A stretch of DNA of 13,789 nucleotides, from NCBI RefSeq assembly GCF_000331775.1, contig NZ_CAPJ01000224.1, forward strand, positions 1-13,789. The letters run 5' to 3'. The notes below the pieces were generated by a model. That model saw only the letters and a program-made list of their open reading frames with translations. It was not told the DNA's origin and did not search any database. Both the position numbers and the translations under genes were made by a program. Position 1 is the stretch's first letter. Each line of letters starts with the position of its first letter. Origin of the DNA: Xanthomonas translucens pv. translucens DSM 18974 (GTDB lineage: Bacteria > Pseudomonadota > Gammaproteobacteria > Xanthomonadales > Xanthomonadaceae). This document shows, piece by piece, positions 6,203 through 13,789 of the stretch.

Positions 6203-7667
6203 TTACGTCGGCACGAGTGCTTGTCGTGCGCTCGCGGGACTTGCGTCGCCCAGCGCAGCATAAGCGCTGCGCAATGCCTCCACGAAGCGCGCATCGCCCG
6301 ACAGCGGCGCGAATACGGCGTCCAGCGCAAGGAACGCGTCTACATCATGGCCTGCATCGCCAGTTGCGCGACGCCCGATCTCGCTCAGCACCTCGCTCAT
6401 CGGGTCCACCAGGGCCACGCCAGCGCACGCCTGCCGCCGCACGAACTGCATCCACGCCGCGATCGGCAGGCACAGGCGGTCGATGCGGCGGCCGGCGGCC
6501 AGGGCGTCGGCGATGCTGCCGAGCAGGCGCACCGGGAGTTTTTGCGAGCCGTCCCAGGCGATCTGCGCCAGCCGGTGGGCGATGGCGGGGTTGCGGAAGC
6601 GGGCGAGGATGGCGCCGGGTGTAGTGCTGCGGGTCGAAGCCGGGCGTCGGTTGCAGCGTCGGTGCGATGTCGTCGCGCATCAGGGTTTCGACGAAGGCGG
6701 CCAGTTGCGGGTGGTGCATGGCGTCGGCGACGGTCTCCAGGCCGAGCAGGGAGCCGAGGTAGGCCAGCGCGGAGTGCGGGCCGTTGAGCAGGCGCAGTTT
6801 GGCGCGATCGAAGCCGGCGATGTCGTCGCTGAGGGTGACGCCGGCGCGCTCGAAGGCGGGGCGGCCGTTGCAGAAACGGTCTTCGATCACCCATTGGCTG
6901 TAGCGCTCGCGCTGGATCGGCCAGGCGTCTTCGCACCCCAGTTGCGCGGCGACGCGTTCGCGCAGGGCGTCGTCGCTGGCCGGGGTGATGCTGTCGACCA
7001 TCGAGCGCGGGAAGGTGGCTTCGGTTTCGATCCAGGCGGCCAGTGCCGGGTCGAGGGCGTACGCGAACTGCAGCACGGCGCGGCGCAGCTTGCCGCCGTT
7101 GTCGGGCAGGTTGTCGCAGCTGAGCACGGTGTACGGGGCCAGGCCCAGGCGCAGGCGTTCGCGCAGGCCGGCGACGAGGTAGCCGATGGCGCTGCGCGGG
7201 GCGTGCGGGGCGGCGAGGTCGTGGACGATGTCCGGATGCGCGACGTCGAGTGGTCCGCCGGCCAGGCAGTAGCCTTTTTCGGTGACGGTGAGGGTGACCA
7301 GGCGCACTGCCGGGTCGGCCAGGCGGGCGAGGACGGCGGGTTGTTCGTCCTGCGCGCACAGCACTTCGCGGATGGCGCCGATGATGCGCAGTTCCGGATG
7401 TTCGTCGAGCAGGGCGAGGGCGTAGAGACCGTCCTGCGGGCGCAGGGCGTCGCGGACCTGCGGGCTGTGCAGGGAGACGGCGCTGATCGCCCAGTCCGGT
7501 TCGTTGGCGAGCAGGTCGTCGATGTAGACGGCCTGGTGGGCGCGGTGGAAGGCGCCGGCGCCGAGGTGGACGATGCCGATGCGGGTGCGGTCCAGGGCGT
7601 AGGTTGGGCGGGCGATGGACGGCGGCAGGTTGGGGAGCGCGGCGGCGGTGAGGCGTGGTTCGGTCAC
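6203..7667 (-). pseudogene. uxuB: fructuronate reductase/mannitol dehydrogenase family gene with frameshift
   Basis: The family is polyol-specific long-chain dehydrogenase. In this context it is a D-mannonate oxidoreductase that reduces fructuronate to mannonate with NADH. The N-terminal part shows the nucleotide-binding GIVHLGAGAFHRAHQ (31-45), then LSCDNLPDNG (182-191) and FPRSMVDSITP (219-229). The catalytic KxxxxNxxH follows (K290, N295, H298). The frame breaks after GFDPQHYT (residue 350, bases 6618-6620). The expected AILARFRNPAIAHRLAQIAW follows in another frame, running to TAA 6205-6203. Removing one G from the GGG at 6617-6619 would restore a protein of about 487 residues, the normal length. 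As read, the protein would end after 440 residues with about 90 unrelated residues. The start is uncertain: GTG 7667-7665 suits the first conserved residues but lacks a ribosome site. A real mutation and a read error cannot be told apart here. Confidence 0.85.
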
Positions 7668-7703
7668 GGGAGGTCCAGGAGGAGGATTTTTTCTGTCTGA
7701 GGC

Positions 7704-7860
7704 TTGGTCGGTAGAGCCATCGGGACTGAAGTCCCTCCCACAATGGAGCTGAGGCGAGCTGAGGTTGGTCGGTAAGGCGGTCGCGGCTGAAGCTGCTCCT
7801 ACAGGGAAATCGAGGTGGTCGGATGCGTGGTCGGTGACTTGCCGGGGCTGAAAGCTCAAG
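7704..7860. repeat. three-unit tandem REP-like array, about 61-base period
   Basis: Three units start with TTGGTCGGTA (7704), TTGGTCGGTA (7765) and GTGGTCGGTG (7827), so the period is 61-62 bases. About 18 bases after each head lies a small hairpin with a GA-containing loop: GGGACT-GA-AGTCCC (7722-7735), GCGGCT-GA-AGCTGC (7783-7796) and GGGCT-GAA-AGCTC (7845-7857). The arms differ in sequence but still pair. The first two cores resemble the dispersed CTTCAGTCCC and GCTTCAGCCGC repeats of Xanthomonas, which is family knowledge from memory. The array lies between the GH3 and uxuB-like genes. Confidence 0.75.
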
Positions 7861-7883
7861 GCTATCCGCAGCCACTACTTCGC

Positions 7884-7910
7884 TGGTGCGAGTGTTGGCT
7901 GCTCGCACCA
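7884..7910 (-). terminator. hairpin just after the GH3 stop
   Basis: TGGTGCGAG (7884-7892) and CTCGCACCA (7902-7910) form a perfect 9-bp stem with a 9-base loop, 10 bases past the GH3 stop codon. No T run follows on the minus strand, so it is not a standard intrinsic terminator. It may slow transcription, protect the 3' end of the upstream message, or separate expression of GH3 from the genes beyond the repeat array. Confidence 0.5.
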
Positions 7911-7920
7911 CCGGTCGCCG

Positions 7921-10662
7921 TCAGTGGCGCGGCGTTGCCGCCGCGGCGGGCGGCGGCTGCACGCTGAAGCGCTGGCGTGCGCGTACGTCGCTGCTGGAGG
8001 CGCCGACCTGCAGTTCGTAGTCGCCCGGGTCCACCACGTAGGCCTTGCGCGCTTCGTCGTAGAGGCGCAGGTCGCTCTGCGGGGAGATGGCGAAACGCAC
8101 TTCGCGGGTTTCGCCGGGTTGCAGGGCGATGCGCTGGAAGCCGCGCAGGTCCTTGCTCGCGCGTTCGCGCTGCGGCGATAGCGGCTGCAGGTACAGTTGC
8201 ACCACTTCGTCGCCAGCGCGCTGGCCGGTGTTCTTCACCTTCAACGTGGCGTGCAGGCGGCCGTCGGCCGCCAGTTTGCTGCGGTCCAGGCGCAGGTCGG
8301 AATAGGCGAACTGCGTGTACGACAGGCCGTGCCCGAACGGGTACAGCGCGGTACCGGCGAAGTAGCGGTAGGTGCGGCCGCGCATGGCGTAGTCGTCGAA
8401 CGCCGGCAGCGTTTCGCTCTCTTTGTAGAACGTGACCGGCAGGCGGCCGCCGGGGTTGGCGTCGCCGAACAGCACGTCGGCCACGGCGCTGCCGCCGCGT
8501 TGGCCGGGGTACCAGGCCAGCAGGATCGCCGGCACGTGCTGCTGCGCCCAGTCGATGGCCAGCGCCGAGCCGGTGGTCAGCACCGCCACCACCGGTTTGC
8601 CGGTGCCGTGCAGCGCTTCGAGCAGCGCGCGCTGCGGCTTGGGCAGGCGCAGGTCGGTGCGGTCGCCGCCGGCGAAGCCGGGATAGTTGACCTTCATCTC
8701 CTCGCCTTCCACGTCGCCGGTGAGGCCGCCGACGAACACCACCACGTCGGCGCGGCGCGCGGCGTCCAGCGCGTCCTGCAGCGGCGGCTTGGCGCCGGGC
8801 TGGCGCCAGGCCAGGCGGATGCCGGCGTCGCGCTCGCCTTCGTAGTACTCCAGGCGCAGGTCGTAGGCGCGGCCGGCCTCCAGGCGCACATCGACGCCGT
8901 CGACATGCAGGCGGTCGCTGGCGCTCCAGCGGTCGATCAGGCGCTTGCCGTCCAGGTAGAGCCGCACGCCATCGTCGGCCGCTGTTTCCAGGTGGTAGGT
9001 ACCGGCCGCCGGCGGCACCAGCGTTCCGCTCCAGCGGATGCTGAAGTTGTCGGCCGGGATGGCCTGGTCCGGCCCGGCTTCGCCGCGCGCGAGCAGGGTG
9101 TCGGTGGGCGAGCCGCGGTCCCACTTGAAACCGATCTGCGCATCGGTGCGCACCAGCGCCGGGGTGCCGGACAGGTCGCGGTTGCGGAAATATTCGCCGC
9201 GCAGGCCGCGCTCGGGCGAGTCGGCCGACGGGCGCAGGTACTGCGGTTCGATCAGCGGCGTGGCGGCGGGATCGTCGCGGCCTTCGACCAGATCGGCGCC
9301 GCGCGCGTACAGCACTTCGGCATCGGGCGCGGCTTCGCGGATGCCCTGCAGCACAGTGACGGGCGCGGCCGGGGTGCCGTAGTAATTGCCGAGCAGCGCC
9401 ATGGTGTCGTCGGCGGTGGGGCCGACCACGGCGATGCGCTTGATCTTCGCTCGCGACAACGGCAGCACACCGTCGTTCTTCAGCAGCACCAGCGATTCGC
9501 GTGCGGTGCGCCGCGCCAGTGCGTCGTGTTCGGGCGACTGGTTGGCCGAGAGGGGAATCTGCGCCCAAGCCAGTTTTTCCGGCGGATCGAACATGCCCAG
9601 GCGCATGCGCGAATACATCAGCTTCTGCAAGGCATTGTCGACGTCGGCTTCGCTGATCAGGCCCTTGCGCACGGCGGTGGGCAGCGTGGAGTACTCCGCG
9701 CCGCATTCCAGTTCGGTGCCGTGCTTCACCGCCAGCGCGGCGGCTTCCTCGCGGGTGGCGACGATCTTGTGGTTCTTCCAGATATCCACGATCGCCCAGC
9801 AGTCGGACACCACATAGCCGTCGAAGCCCCACCGATCGCGCAGCACGTCGCGCAGCAGGAACTTGCTGGCGCTGGCCGATTCGCCGTACACGCGGTTGTA
9901 GGCGCCCATCACTGCATCCACCTTCCCTTCCTTGACCAGCGCTTCGAACGCCGGCAGGTAGGTTTCGTAGAGGTCGCGCTGCGAGGGGTGCGCATCGAAG
10001 TGGTGGCGGTCGGCTTCCGGGCCGCTGTGCACGGCGAAGTGCTTGGCGGTAGCGTCGAGCTTGCGGTAGGCCTCGCCTTGCGCGTTCTTCGGCACGTCTA
10101 CGTCCTCGCCCTGCAGGCCCTGCACGAAGGTCACGCCCATGCGCGCGGTGAGGAACGGATCCTCGCCGTAGGTTTCCTGGCCGCGGCCCCAGCGCGGGTC
10201 GCGGAAGATGTTGATGTTCGGCGACCAGAAGGTCAGGCCCTGGTAGCGCGCGTGCTGGTCGTGGCGCAGGGCCTCGTGGTGCTTGGCGCGCGCCTCGTCG
10301 CTGATCGCGGTGGAGACTTCGTGCATCAGCGGCAGGTCGAAGGTGGCCGCCATGCCGATCGCCTGCGGGAACACGGTGGCGCCGCCGGCGCGGGCCACGC
10401 CGTGCAGCGCCTCGTTCCACCAGTCGTAGGCGGGCACGCCCAGGCGCGGGATCGCCGGCGCGGCGTTCTGCATCTGCGCGGCCTTTTCCTCCAGCGTCAT
10501 CCGCGCGACGAGGTCGGCGGCGCGCTGCTCGAAGCTGCGCTGGGTGTCCAGGTACGGCGGCGCTTGCGCGGCAGGCGCCGCGCACGGCGCGATGGCCAAC
10601 AGCAGGGCCAGCGTCGCTAGGCGGCGGCCATGTCCTTGGTGCGGCGCAGTCTCGGTGTGCAT
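7921..10662 (-). CDS. GH3 beta-glycosidase (beta-xylosidase/beta-glucosidase) with PA14 domain
   Basis: This 913-residue secreted enzyme removes terminal sugars, most likely xylose from xylo-oligosaccharides given its operon, though beta-glucosidase is possible. An N-terminal signal peptide probably ends at APAAQA (residue 34). The GH3 (alpha/beta)8 domain spans about 40-370. It contains FWSPNINIFRDPRWGR, KHFAVHSGPE (207-216, substrate-binding Lys and His) and VVSDCW with nucleophile D287. The alpha/beta sandwich begins near 390 and is interrupted by a PA14 module (about 486-622, GLRGEYFRN to GIRLAW). It resumes with VVFVGGLTGDVEGEEM; the acid/base Glu is probably in the EGEE motif (652-655). 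A C-terminal fibronectin-III-like domain covers 790-900. The start is ATG 10662, with AGGAG (10669-10673) seven bases upstream. That site overlaps the last codons of the GH43 gene, three bases away, so translation is probably coupled. The family call is firm. Confidence 0.95.
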   Translation of the reverse strand: MHTETAPHQGHGRRLATLALLLAIAPCAAPAAQAPPYLDTQRSFEQRAADLVARMTLEEKAAQMQNAAPAIPRLGVPAYDWWNEALHGVARAGGATVFPQAIGMAATFDLPLMHEVSTAISDEARAKHHEALRHDQHARYQGLTFWSPNINIFRDPRWGRGQETYGEDPFLTARMGVTFVQGLQGEDVDVPKNAQGEAYRKLDATAKHFAVHSGPEADRHHFDAHPSQRDLYETYLPAFEALVKEGKVDAVMGAYNRVYGESASASKFLLRDVLRDRWGFDGYVVSDCWAIVDIWKNHKIVATREEAAALAVKHGTELECGAEYSTLPTAVRKGLISEADVDNALQKLMYSRMRLGMFDPPEKLAWAQIPLSANQSPEHDALARRTARESLVLLKNDGVLPLSRAKIKRIAVVGPTADDTMALLGNYYGTPAAPVTVLQGIREAAPDAEVLYARGADLVEGRDDPAATPLIEPQYLRPSADSPERGLRGEYFRNRDLSGTPALVRTDAQIGFKWDRGSPTDTLLARGEAGPDQAIPADNFSIRWSGTLVPPAAGTYHLETAADDGVRLYLDGKRLIDRWSASDRLHVDGVDVRLEAGRAYDLRLEYYEGERDAGIRLAWRQPGAKPPLQDALDAARRADVVVFVGGLTGDVEGEEMKVNYPGFAGGDRTDLRLPKPQRALLEALHGTGKPVVAVLTTGSALAIDWAQQHVPAILLAWYPGQRGGSAVADVLFGDANPGGRLPVTFYKESETLPAFDDYAMRGRTYRYFAGTALYPFGHGLSYTQFAYSDLRLDRSKLAADGRLHATLKVKNTGQRAGDEVVQLYLQPLSPQRERASKDLRGFQRIALQPGETREVRFAISPQSDLRLYDEARKAYVVDPGDYELQVGASSSDVRARQRFSVQPPPAAAATPRH

Positions 10663-10665
10663 TGC

Positions 10666-12366
10666 CTACTCCTTGCTGGATCGATCCGGTTCGCGGCGGG
10701 CGTACGGCCCGAGGGTGGTGCCGGTGAAACCGCCGGCCACGGCGGTGCTGAGCATCGCCGCATCGTCGTCACGGCGCAGCCACTGCCAGTCCTGGCCATC
10801 GGCGGCGAAAGCGAAGCCATAGCGGCCGCCGTCGCCGGCGATCTTCAGGCGCAGCGCGCCCTTGGCATCGACCGTACTGCGCGCGACGGTGGTCGTGCGC
10901 TTGCCGTCGCGCTTGTCGAGGAACACGTCGGCGCGCGCGCCGCGGCGGCGCACGCCGAGCACGTACCAGGCATCGGCATTCTGAAACGCGGCCAGGCCGG
11001 CGACCAGGCCCGGCTGCGCCGGTATCTGCACGGCGGTGCTGGCGTCGAAGCGCGTGTGCTGCTGCCGGTAGGCCAGGAATGCCGGATTGCCGCTGCCGTC
11101 CAGGCCTTGCGTATCGGGTTGCAGCGTCAGCCAGCCCGGGCGCGCGCGCAGGTCGAGCCATTCGCGCTTGGGCGTGCGCAGCAGCAGCCAGCGCGGATCG
11201 CGGCGCGGCGCATCGAAATCGTCGTGCCAGGTGAAGTTGCCGCTCAGCGGCGCGGTATCGGCCTCGGCACGCAGCCCGGCCGGCCCCGGCGCGATGTAGG
11301 GAATCGGCTGCCCGGCGGGCAGGATCGACGGCCAGCCGTCGTGCCAGGTGACCGGCAGCAGGAAGGTCTCGCGGCCGGTGTTGTAGCGGTCCTGTGCGTA
11401 CGGGCGGCTGGCCAGGAACAGCGCCCACCACTGCCCGTCGGGGCCTTCGACCAGGTCGGCATGGCCGGCGTTGCTGATCGGGTTGGCGCGCGCCGCGGGC
11501 AGGTCGCGCTGGGTCAGGATTGGGTTGTGCGGCGCCGGCACATACGGCCCCCACGGCGTGCGGCTGCGCAGCGCCACCTGCGAATGCTGCGGGCCGGTGC
11601 CGCCTTCGGCGCAGGACAGCAGATACCAGCCGTCGCGCTTGTACAGGTGCGGGCCTTCGATCCAGATCGGCTTGCTGGCCAGGTCGGTGCCGCCATTGAC
11701 CAGCACCTGGCGCGGGCCGACCGGCTGCATTCGCGCCAGGTCGAAACGCTGCATCCAGATCGCGCGGTGGCCTTCGTACAACAGCGCGCCTTCAGGCGGG
11801 CCGTTGTTGAGCAGGTAGGCGCTGCCGTCGTCGTCGAAGAACAGCGACGGGTCGATGCCGTCGATGTCCGGCAGCCAGTGCAGCGGCGACCACGGCCCGG
11901 CCGGGTCGTCCGCCGTGGCGATGAAGTTGCCGCCGCTATCGACCGCGGTGCCGACCACGTAGAAGCGGCCCTGATGCTGCGCGATGCTGGCGGCGAACAT
12001 GCCGCGCGACACGCGCAAGCCGTCGTAATCCAGCTGCCCGGCGCGCTCGACCACGTTGCCGACCTGCCGCCAGTGCACCAGGTCGCGGCTCTCGAACACC
12101 GGCAGCGCCGGGAAATAGGCGAAGCTGGAATTGACCAGGTAGTAGCGGTCGCCGGCACGGACGACGCTGGGGTCGGGATGGAAGCCGGCCAGCACCGGGT
12201 TGCGGTAGTGGCCGGGCGGCAGCGGCGTGGCGAACACCGCATCGTCGCCGCGGTATTCGAACCAATCGAATTCGGCACTGTTGGCGGCCGGCCCGCGCTG
12301 CGCCGATGCACTCTGCAGCGCCATGACACACAGCAGCGCCCACAGCAGTGCGCGTCCCCAGCGCAT
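10666..12366 (-). CDS. GH43 beta-xylosidase/arabinofuranosidase-type glycosidase
   Basis: This 566-residue exported protein (signal peptide about 1-22, cut near SASA/Q) carries a GH43 five-bladed propeller at about residues 55-360. The inverting catalytic residues are visible: base D65 in FHPDPS, pKa-setting D172 in IDPSLFF, and acid E238 in IEGPHLYK. The C-terminal half (about 375-560, FTWHDDFD to GFTGTTLG) is a concanavalin-like beta-sandwich typical of GH43 xylosidases. It should release xylose or arabinose from xylan fragments. Two starts are possible. ATG 12366 is used here. GTG 12375 adds three residues, one of them Arg-Arg-rich, and overlaps the manD stop as GTGA. Either way the gene is packed against manD, and its stop lies three bases before the GH3 start. 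These spacings point to one operon. The family is certain; exact substrate is not. Confidence 0.93.
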   Translation of the reverse strand: MRWGRALLWALLCVMALQSASAQRGPAANSAEFDWFEYRGDDAVFATPLPPGHYRNPVLAGFHPDPSVVRAGDRYYLVNSSFAYFPALPVFESRDLVHWRQVGNVVERAGQLDYDGLRVSRGMFAASIAQHQGRFYVVGTAVDSGGNFIATADDPAGPWSPLHWLPDIDGIDPSLFFDDDGSAYLLNNGPPEGALLYEGHRAIWMQRFDLARMQPVGPRQVLVNGGTDLASKPIWIEGPHLYKRDGWYLLSCAEGGTGPQHSQVALRSRTPWGPYVPAPHNPILTQRDLPAARANPISNAGHADLVEGPDGQWWALFLASRPYAQDRYNTGRETFLLPVTWHDGWPSILPAGQPIPYIAPGPAGLRAEADTAPLSGNFTWHDDFDAPRRDPRWLLLRTPKREWLDLRARPGWLTLQPDTQGLDGSGNPAFLAYRQQHTRFDASTAVQIPAQPGLVAGLAAFQNADAWYVLGVRRRGARADVFLDKRDGKRTTTVARSTVDAKGALRLKIAGDGGRYGFAFAADGQDWQWLRRDDDAAMLSTAVAGGFTGTTLGPYARREPDRSSKE

Positions 12367-12371
12367 GCGCC

Positions 12372-13631
12372 TCACCAGTCCCACATCGCGCCGTCTTCCA
12401 GCCGCGCCACCGGCAGCTGCTTGGGCGCGTACGGATAGCGTGCGGCCAGGGCTTCGTCGATGTCCACGCCATGCCCGGGCGTCTCGCCGCAATGCAGGCG
12501 GCCGGCATGGAAGCTGTAGTCGTGCGGGAACACCGCGTTGGCTTCGTCGGAATGGAACATGTATTCCTGGATACCGAAGTTCGGCACCCAGGTGTCGAAG
12601 TGCAGCGCCGCGCCCATGCACACCGGCGACAGGTCGGTGGCGCCGTGGAAGCCGGTGCGCACCTGGTGCAGCGCGGCGAAGTCGGCCAGCCGGCGCACAT
12701 GGGTGATGCCGCCGGCATGCACGATGGTGGTGCGGATATAGTCGATCAGCTGCTGTTCGATCAGGTGCTTGCAGTCCCAGATCGAATTGAAGACCTCGCC
12801 CACCGCCAGCGGCGTCACCGAGTGCTGGCGGATGGTCTCGAAGGCGCGCTGGTTTTCCGCGGGGGTGGCGTCTTCCAGCCAGAACAGCCGGTACGGCTCC
12901 AGGTCGCGCGCCAGCCGTGCCGCTTCGATCGGGGTCAGCCGGTGGTGCGCGTCGTGCAGCAGTTCGATCTCGTCGCCATGGTCGGCGCGCAGCTGTTCGA
13001 ACAGCTTGGGTACCACACTGAGATAGCGCGGCGTGGACCACACGGTCTCGGTCGGCAGCGCGCTCTCGGCCGGTTCATAGGGCTTGCCGCCGCTGGAGAT
13101 GCCGTAGGTCTTCTTGATCCCGGGCACGCCGCATTGCGCGCGGATGGCGATGAAGCCGAGTTCGCGGAAACGGGCCACTTCCTCGCTGGTCTCGGCGATG
13201 TCGCGGCCGTTGGCGTGGCCGTAGACCAGCGCGCCCTCGCGCGAGCGCCCGCCCAGCAGCTGGTACAGCGGCATGCCGGCCATCTTGCCGAGGATGTCCC
13301 ACAGCGCCACGTCCACTGCGGCGATCGCGGTCATCGTCACCGGGCCGCGCCGCCAGTACGCGCCGCGGTAGAAGAACTGCCAGATGTCCTCGATGCGGCC
13401 GGCATCGCGGCCGATCAGGTTCGGCGCCACGTGGTCCTGCAGGTAGGACGCCACCGCCAGTTCGCGGCCGTTGAGGGTGGCGTCGCCCAGGCCGTACACG
13501 CCGGAGCGGGTGACAATTTTGAGGGTGACGAAATTGCGCCCCGGGCAGCTGACGATGACCCGCACCTCGACGATCTCGCGATCGCGGGCCGAGCCTTGGG
13601 CGGAAGAAGCGCTATCGGAAGTCTGGGTCAT
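12372..13631 (-). CDS. manD: D-mannonate dehydratase, enolase superfamily
   Basis: This 419-residue cytoplasmic enzyme dehydrates D-mannonate to 2-keto-3-deoxy-D-gluconate in glucuronate breakdown. It is the ManD/RspA-type enolase-superfamily enzyme, not the unrelated UxuA fold, though such genes are often labelled uxuA. Magnesium ligands are D227 (LLHDAHH), E253 (WLEDATPAE) and E279 (VGEVFNS). The family's catalytic Arg and Tyr are R164 and Y176, with H229 and H329. All of these shift by 17 from the Novosphingobium ManD numbering as I remember it. Start ATG 13631 gives a short N-terminal extension before [20 protein letters not shown], where family members begin. No strong ribosome site is seen, and the esterase stop lies only ten bases upstream, so coupled translation is plausible. 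It feeds on the product of the uxuB-like enzyme encoded further along. Confidence 0.95.
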   Translation of the reverse strand: MTQTSDSASSAQGSARDREIVEVRVIVSCPGRNFVTLKIVTRSGVYGLGDATLNGRELAVASYLQDHVAPNLIGRDAGRIEDIWQFFYRGAYWRRGPVTMTAIAAVDVALWDILGKMAGMPLYQLLGGRSREGALVYGHANGRDIAETSEEVARFRELGFIAIRAQCGVPGIKKTYGISSGGKPYEPAESALPTETVWSTPRYLSVVPKLFEQLRADHGDEIELLHDAHHRLTPIEAARLARDLEPYRLFWLEDATPAENQRAFETIRQHSVTPLAVGEVFNSIWDCKHLIEQQLIDYIRTTIVHAGGITHVRRLADFAALHQVRTGFHGATDLSPVCMGAALHFDTWVPNFGIQEYMFHSDEANAVFPHDYSFHAGRLHCGETPGHGVDIDEALAARYPYAPKQLPVARLEDGAMWDW

Positions 13632-13641
13632 CGCGAATCGC

Positions 13642-13789
13642 TCACGGGAAAGAAGCCGCGGCCGCACGGGCCGCGGACGGGAGGGAACGTTCGAACGGAC
13701 CGGTCGGCAGCCCGGCGCGGTCGAACAGGGTGCACACCGGGCTGTCGGCCCAGCAGTAGCGCACGCGGGTGGGCGCGGCGCCGGCCGGC
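13642..13789 (-). CDS. SASA-type acetylesterase, C-terminal 48 residues only
   Basis: The minus-strand frame enters from the right edge and ends at TGA 13644-13642. The segment [17 protein letters not shown], then GLPTGPFE, matches the end of sialate O-acetylesterase/SASA-family esterases, where a VRYAWAD...LyNxxGLPAxPF pattern is typical. In a xylan operon such an enzyme is likely to remove acetyl groups from xylan, freeing sites for the glycosidases; that role is inferred. After PFE the tail turns into a low-complexity Ala/Arg/Ser run ([14 protein letters not shown]). Only the tail is in view, so catalytic residues cannot be checked. The stop lies ten bases before the manD start, consistent with one operon. 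Confidence 0.75.
   Translation of the reverse strand, partial: PAGAAPTRVRYCWADSPVCTLFDRAGLPTGPFERSLPSAARAAAASFP

Noticed and set aside
6483..7700. A 405-codon plus-strand frame over the uxuB-like gene
   Set aside because: The minus strand shows conserved dehydrogenase motifs in two frames; the plus frame has none.
8197..10620. An 807-codon open frame on the plus strand opposite the GH3 gene
   Set aside because: The minus strand carries a full GH3 enzyme with all its motifs. The antisense frame is Ala/Val/Gly/His/Gln-rich with no family pattern, as expected from codon bias in high-GC DNA.
10630..12438. A 602-codon open frame on the plus strand opposite the GH43 gene
   Set aside because: It is the antisense shadow of GH43, with low-complexity composition and no recognisable domain.
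12367..13041. Upstream extension of the GH43 frame
   Set aside because: It lies antiparallel in frame to the manD coding region and precedes a clear signal peptide at 12366.
1..13789. CRISPR arrays, tRNA or rRNA genes, prophage genes
   Set aside because: No regular spaced repeats, tRNA-like cloverleaf with conserved loops, rRNA sequence or phage proteins were seen. The only tandem repeat (7704-7860) has three units and hairpins unlike a CRISPR.

Overview
The window is high-GC DNA (an AT-rich patch near 3.7-3.9 kb stands out) with tightly packed genes and long antisense reading frames. The gene content and dispersed repeats suggest a gammaproteobacterium of the Xanthomonadaceae, most likely Xanthomonas. 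Evidence for this is a glucuronoxylan-degrading operon, a SymE-family small protein, and repeat families with a GGCTGAAGC-type core and a CTTCTCCC/GGGAGAAG core. The species is not determined.

Left part (1-2616): the 3' part of a GH10 endo-xylanase gene (+), a 71-residue Gln-rich small protein (-), and a lipoprotein of the SMP-30/gluconolactonase fold (+). A divergent intergenic region separates the last two.

Middle (2617-6162): a convergent spacer with a cloverleaf-like dispersed repeat and GC-rich hairpins, then a SymE-like gene (-). Upstream of symE lies a 493-base gene-free stretch with several inverted repeats, a minus-strand intrinsic terminator and an AT-rich island carrying a probable relic of a mobile-element end. 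Next comes a pair on the minus strand: a DUF2256 zinc-ribbon-like protein followed by an iron-sulfur (CryB/PhrB-type) photolyase. A VOC-fold protein (-) follows.

Right part (6163-13789, all minus strand, reading right to left): the end of a SASA-type acetylesterase, D-mannonate dehydratase (manD), a GH43 enzyme, a GH3 beta-glycosidase with a PA14 insertion, a three-unit tandem repeat array, and a fructuronate reductase gene (uxuB-like) broken by a frameshift. The VOC gene lies 40 bases beyond it.

The genes fit one pathway. Acetylated glucuronoxylan is cut by the GH10 xylanase, deacetylated by the esterase, and reduced to sugars by GH43 and GH3. Released glucuronate, after isomerisation to fructuronate elsewhere, would be reduced by UxuB to mannonate and dehydrated by ManD to 2-keto-3-deoxygluconate. 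No wholly new system is evident. The items most worth a second look are the uxuB frameshift, the tandem repeat array, the structured symE upstream region, and the overlapping mini-ORF that bridges the DUF2256 and photolyase genes.
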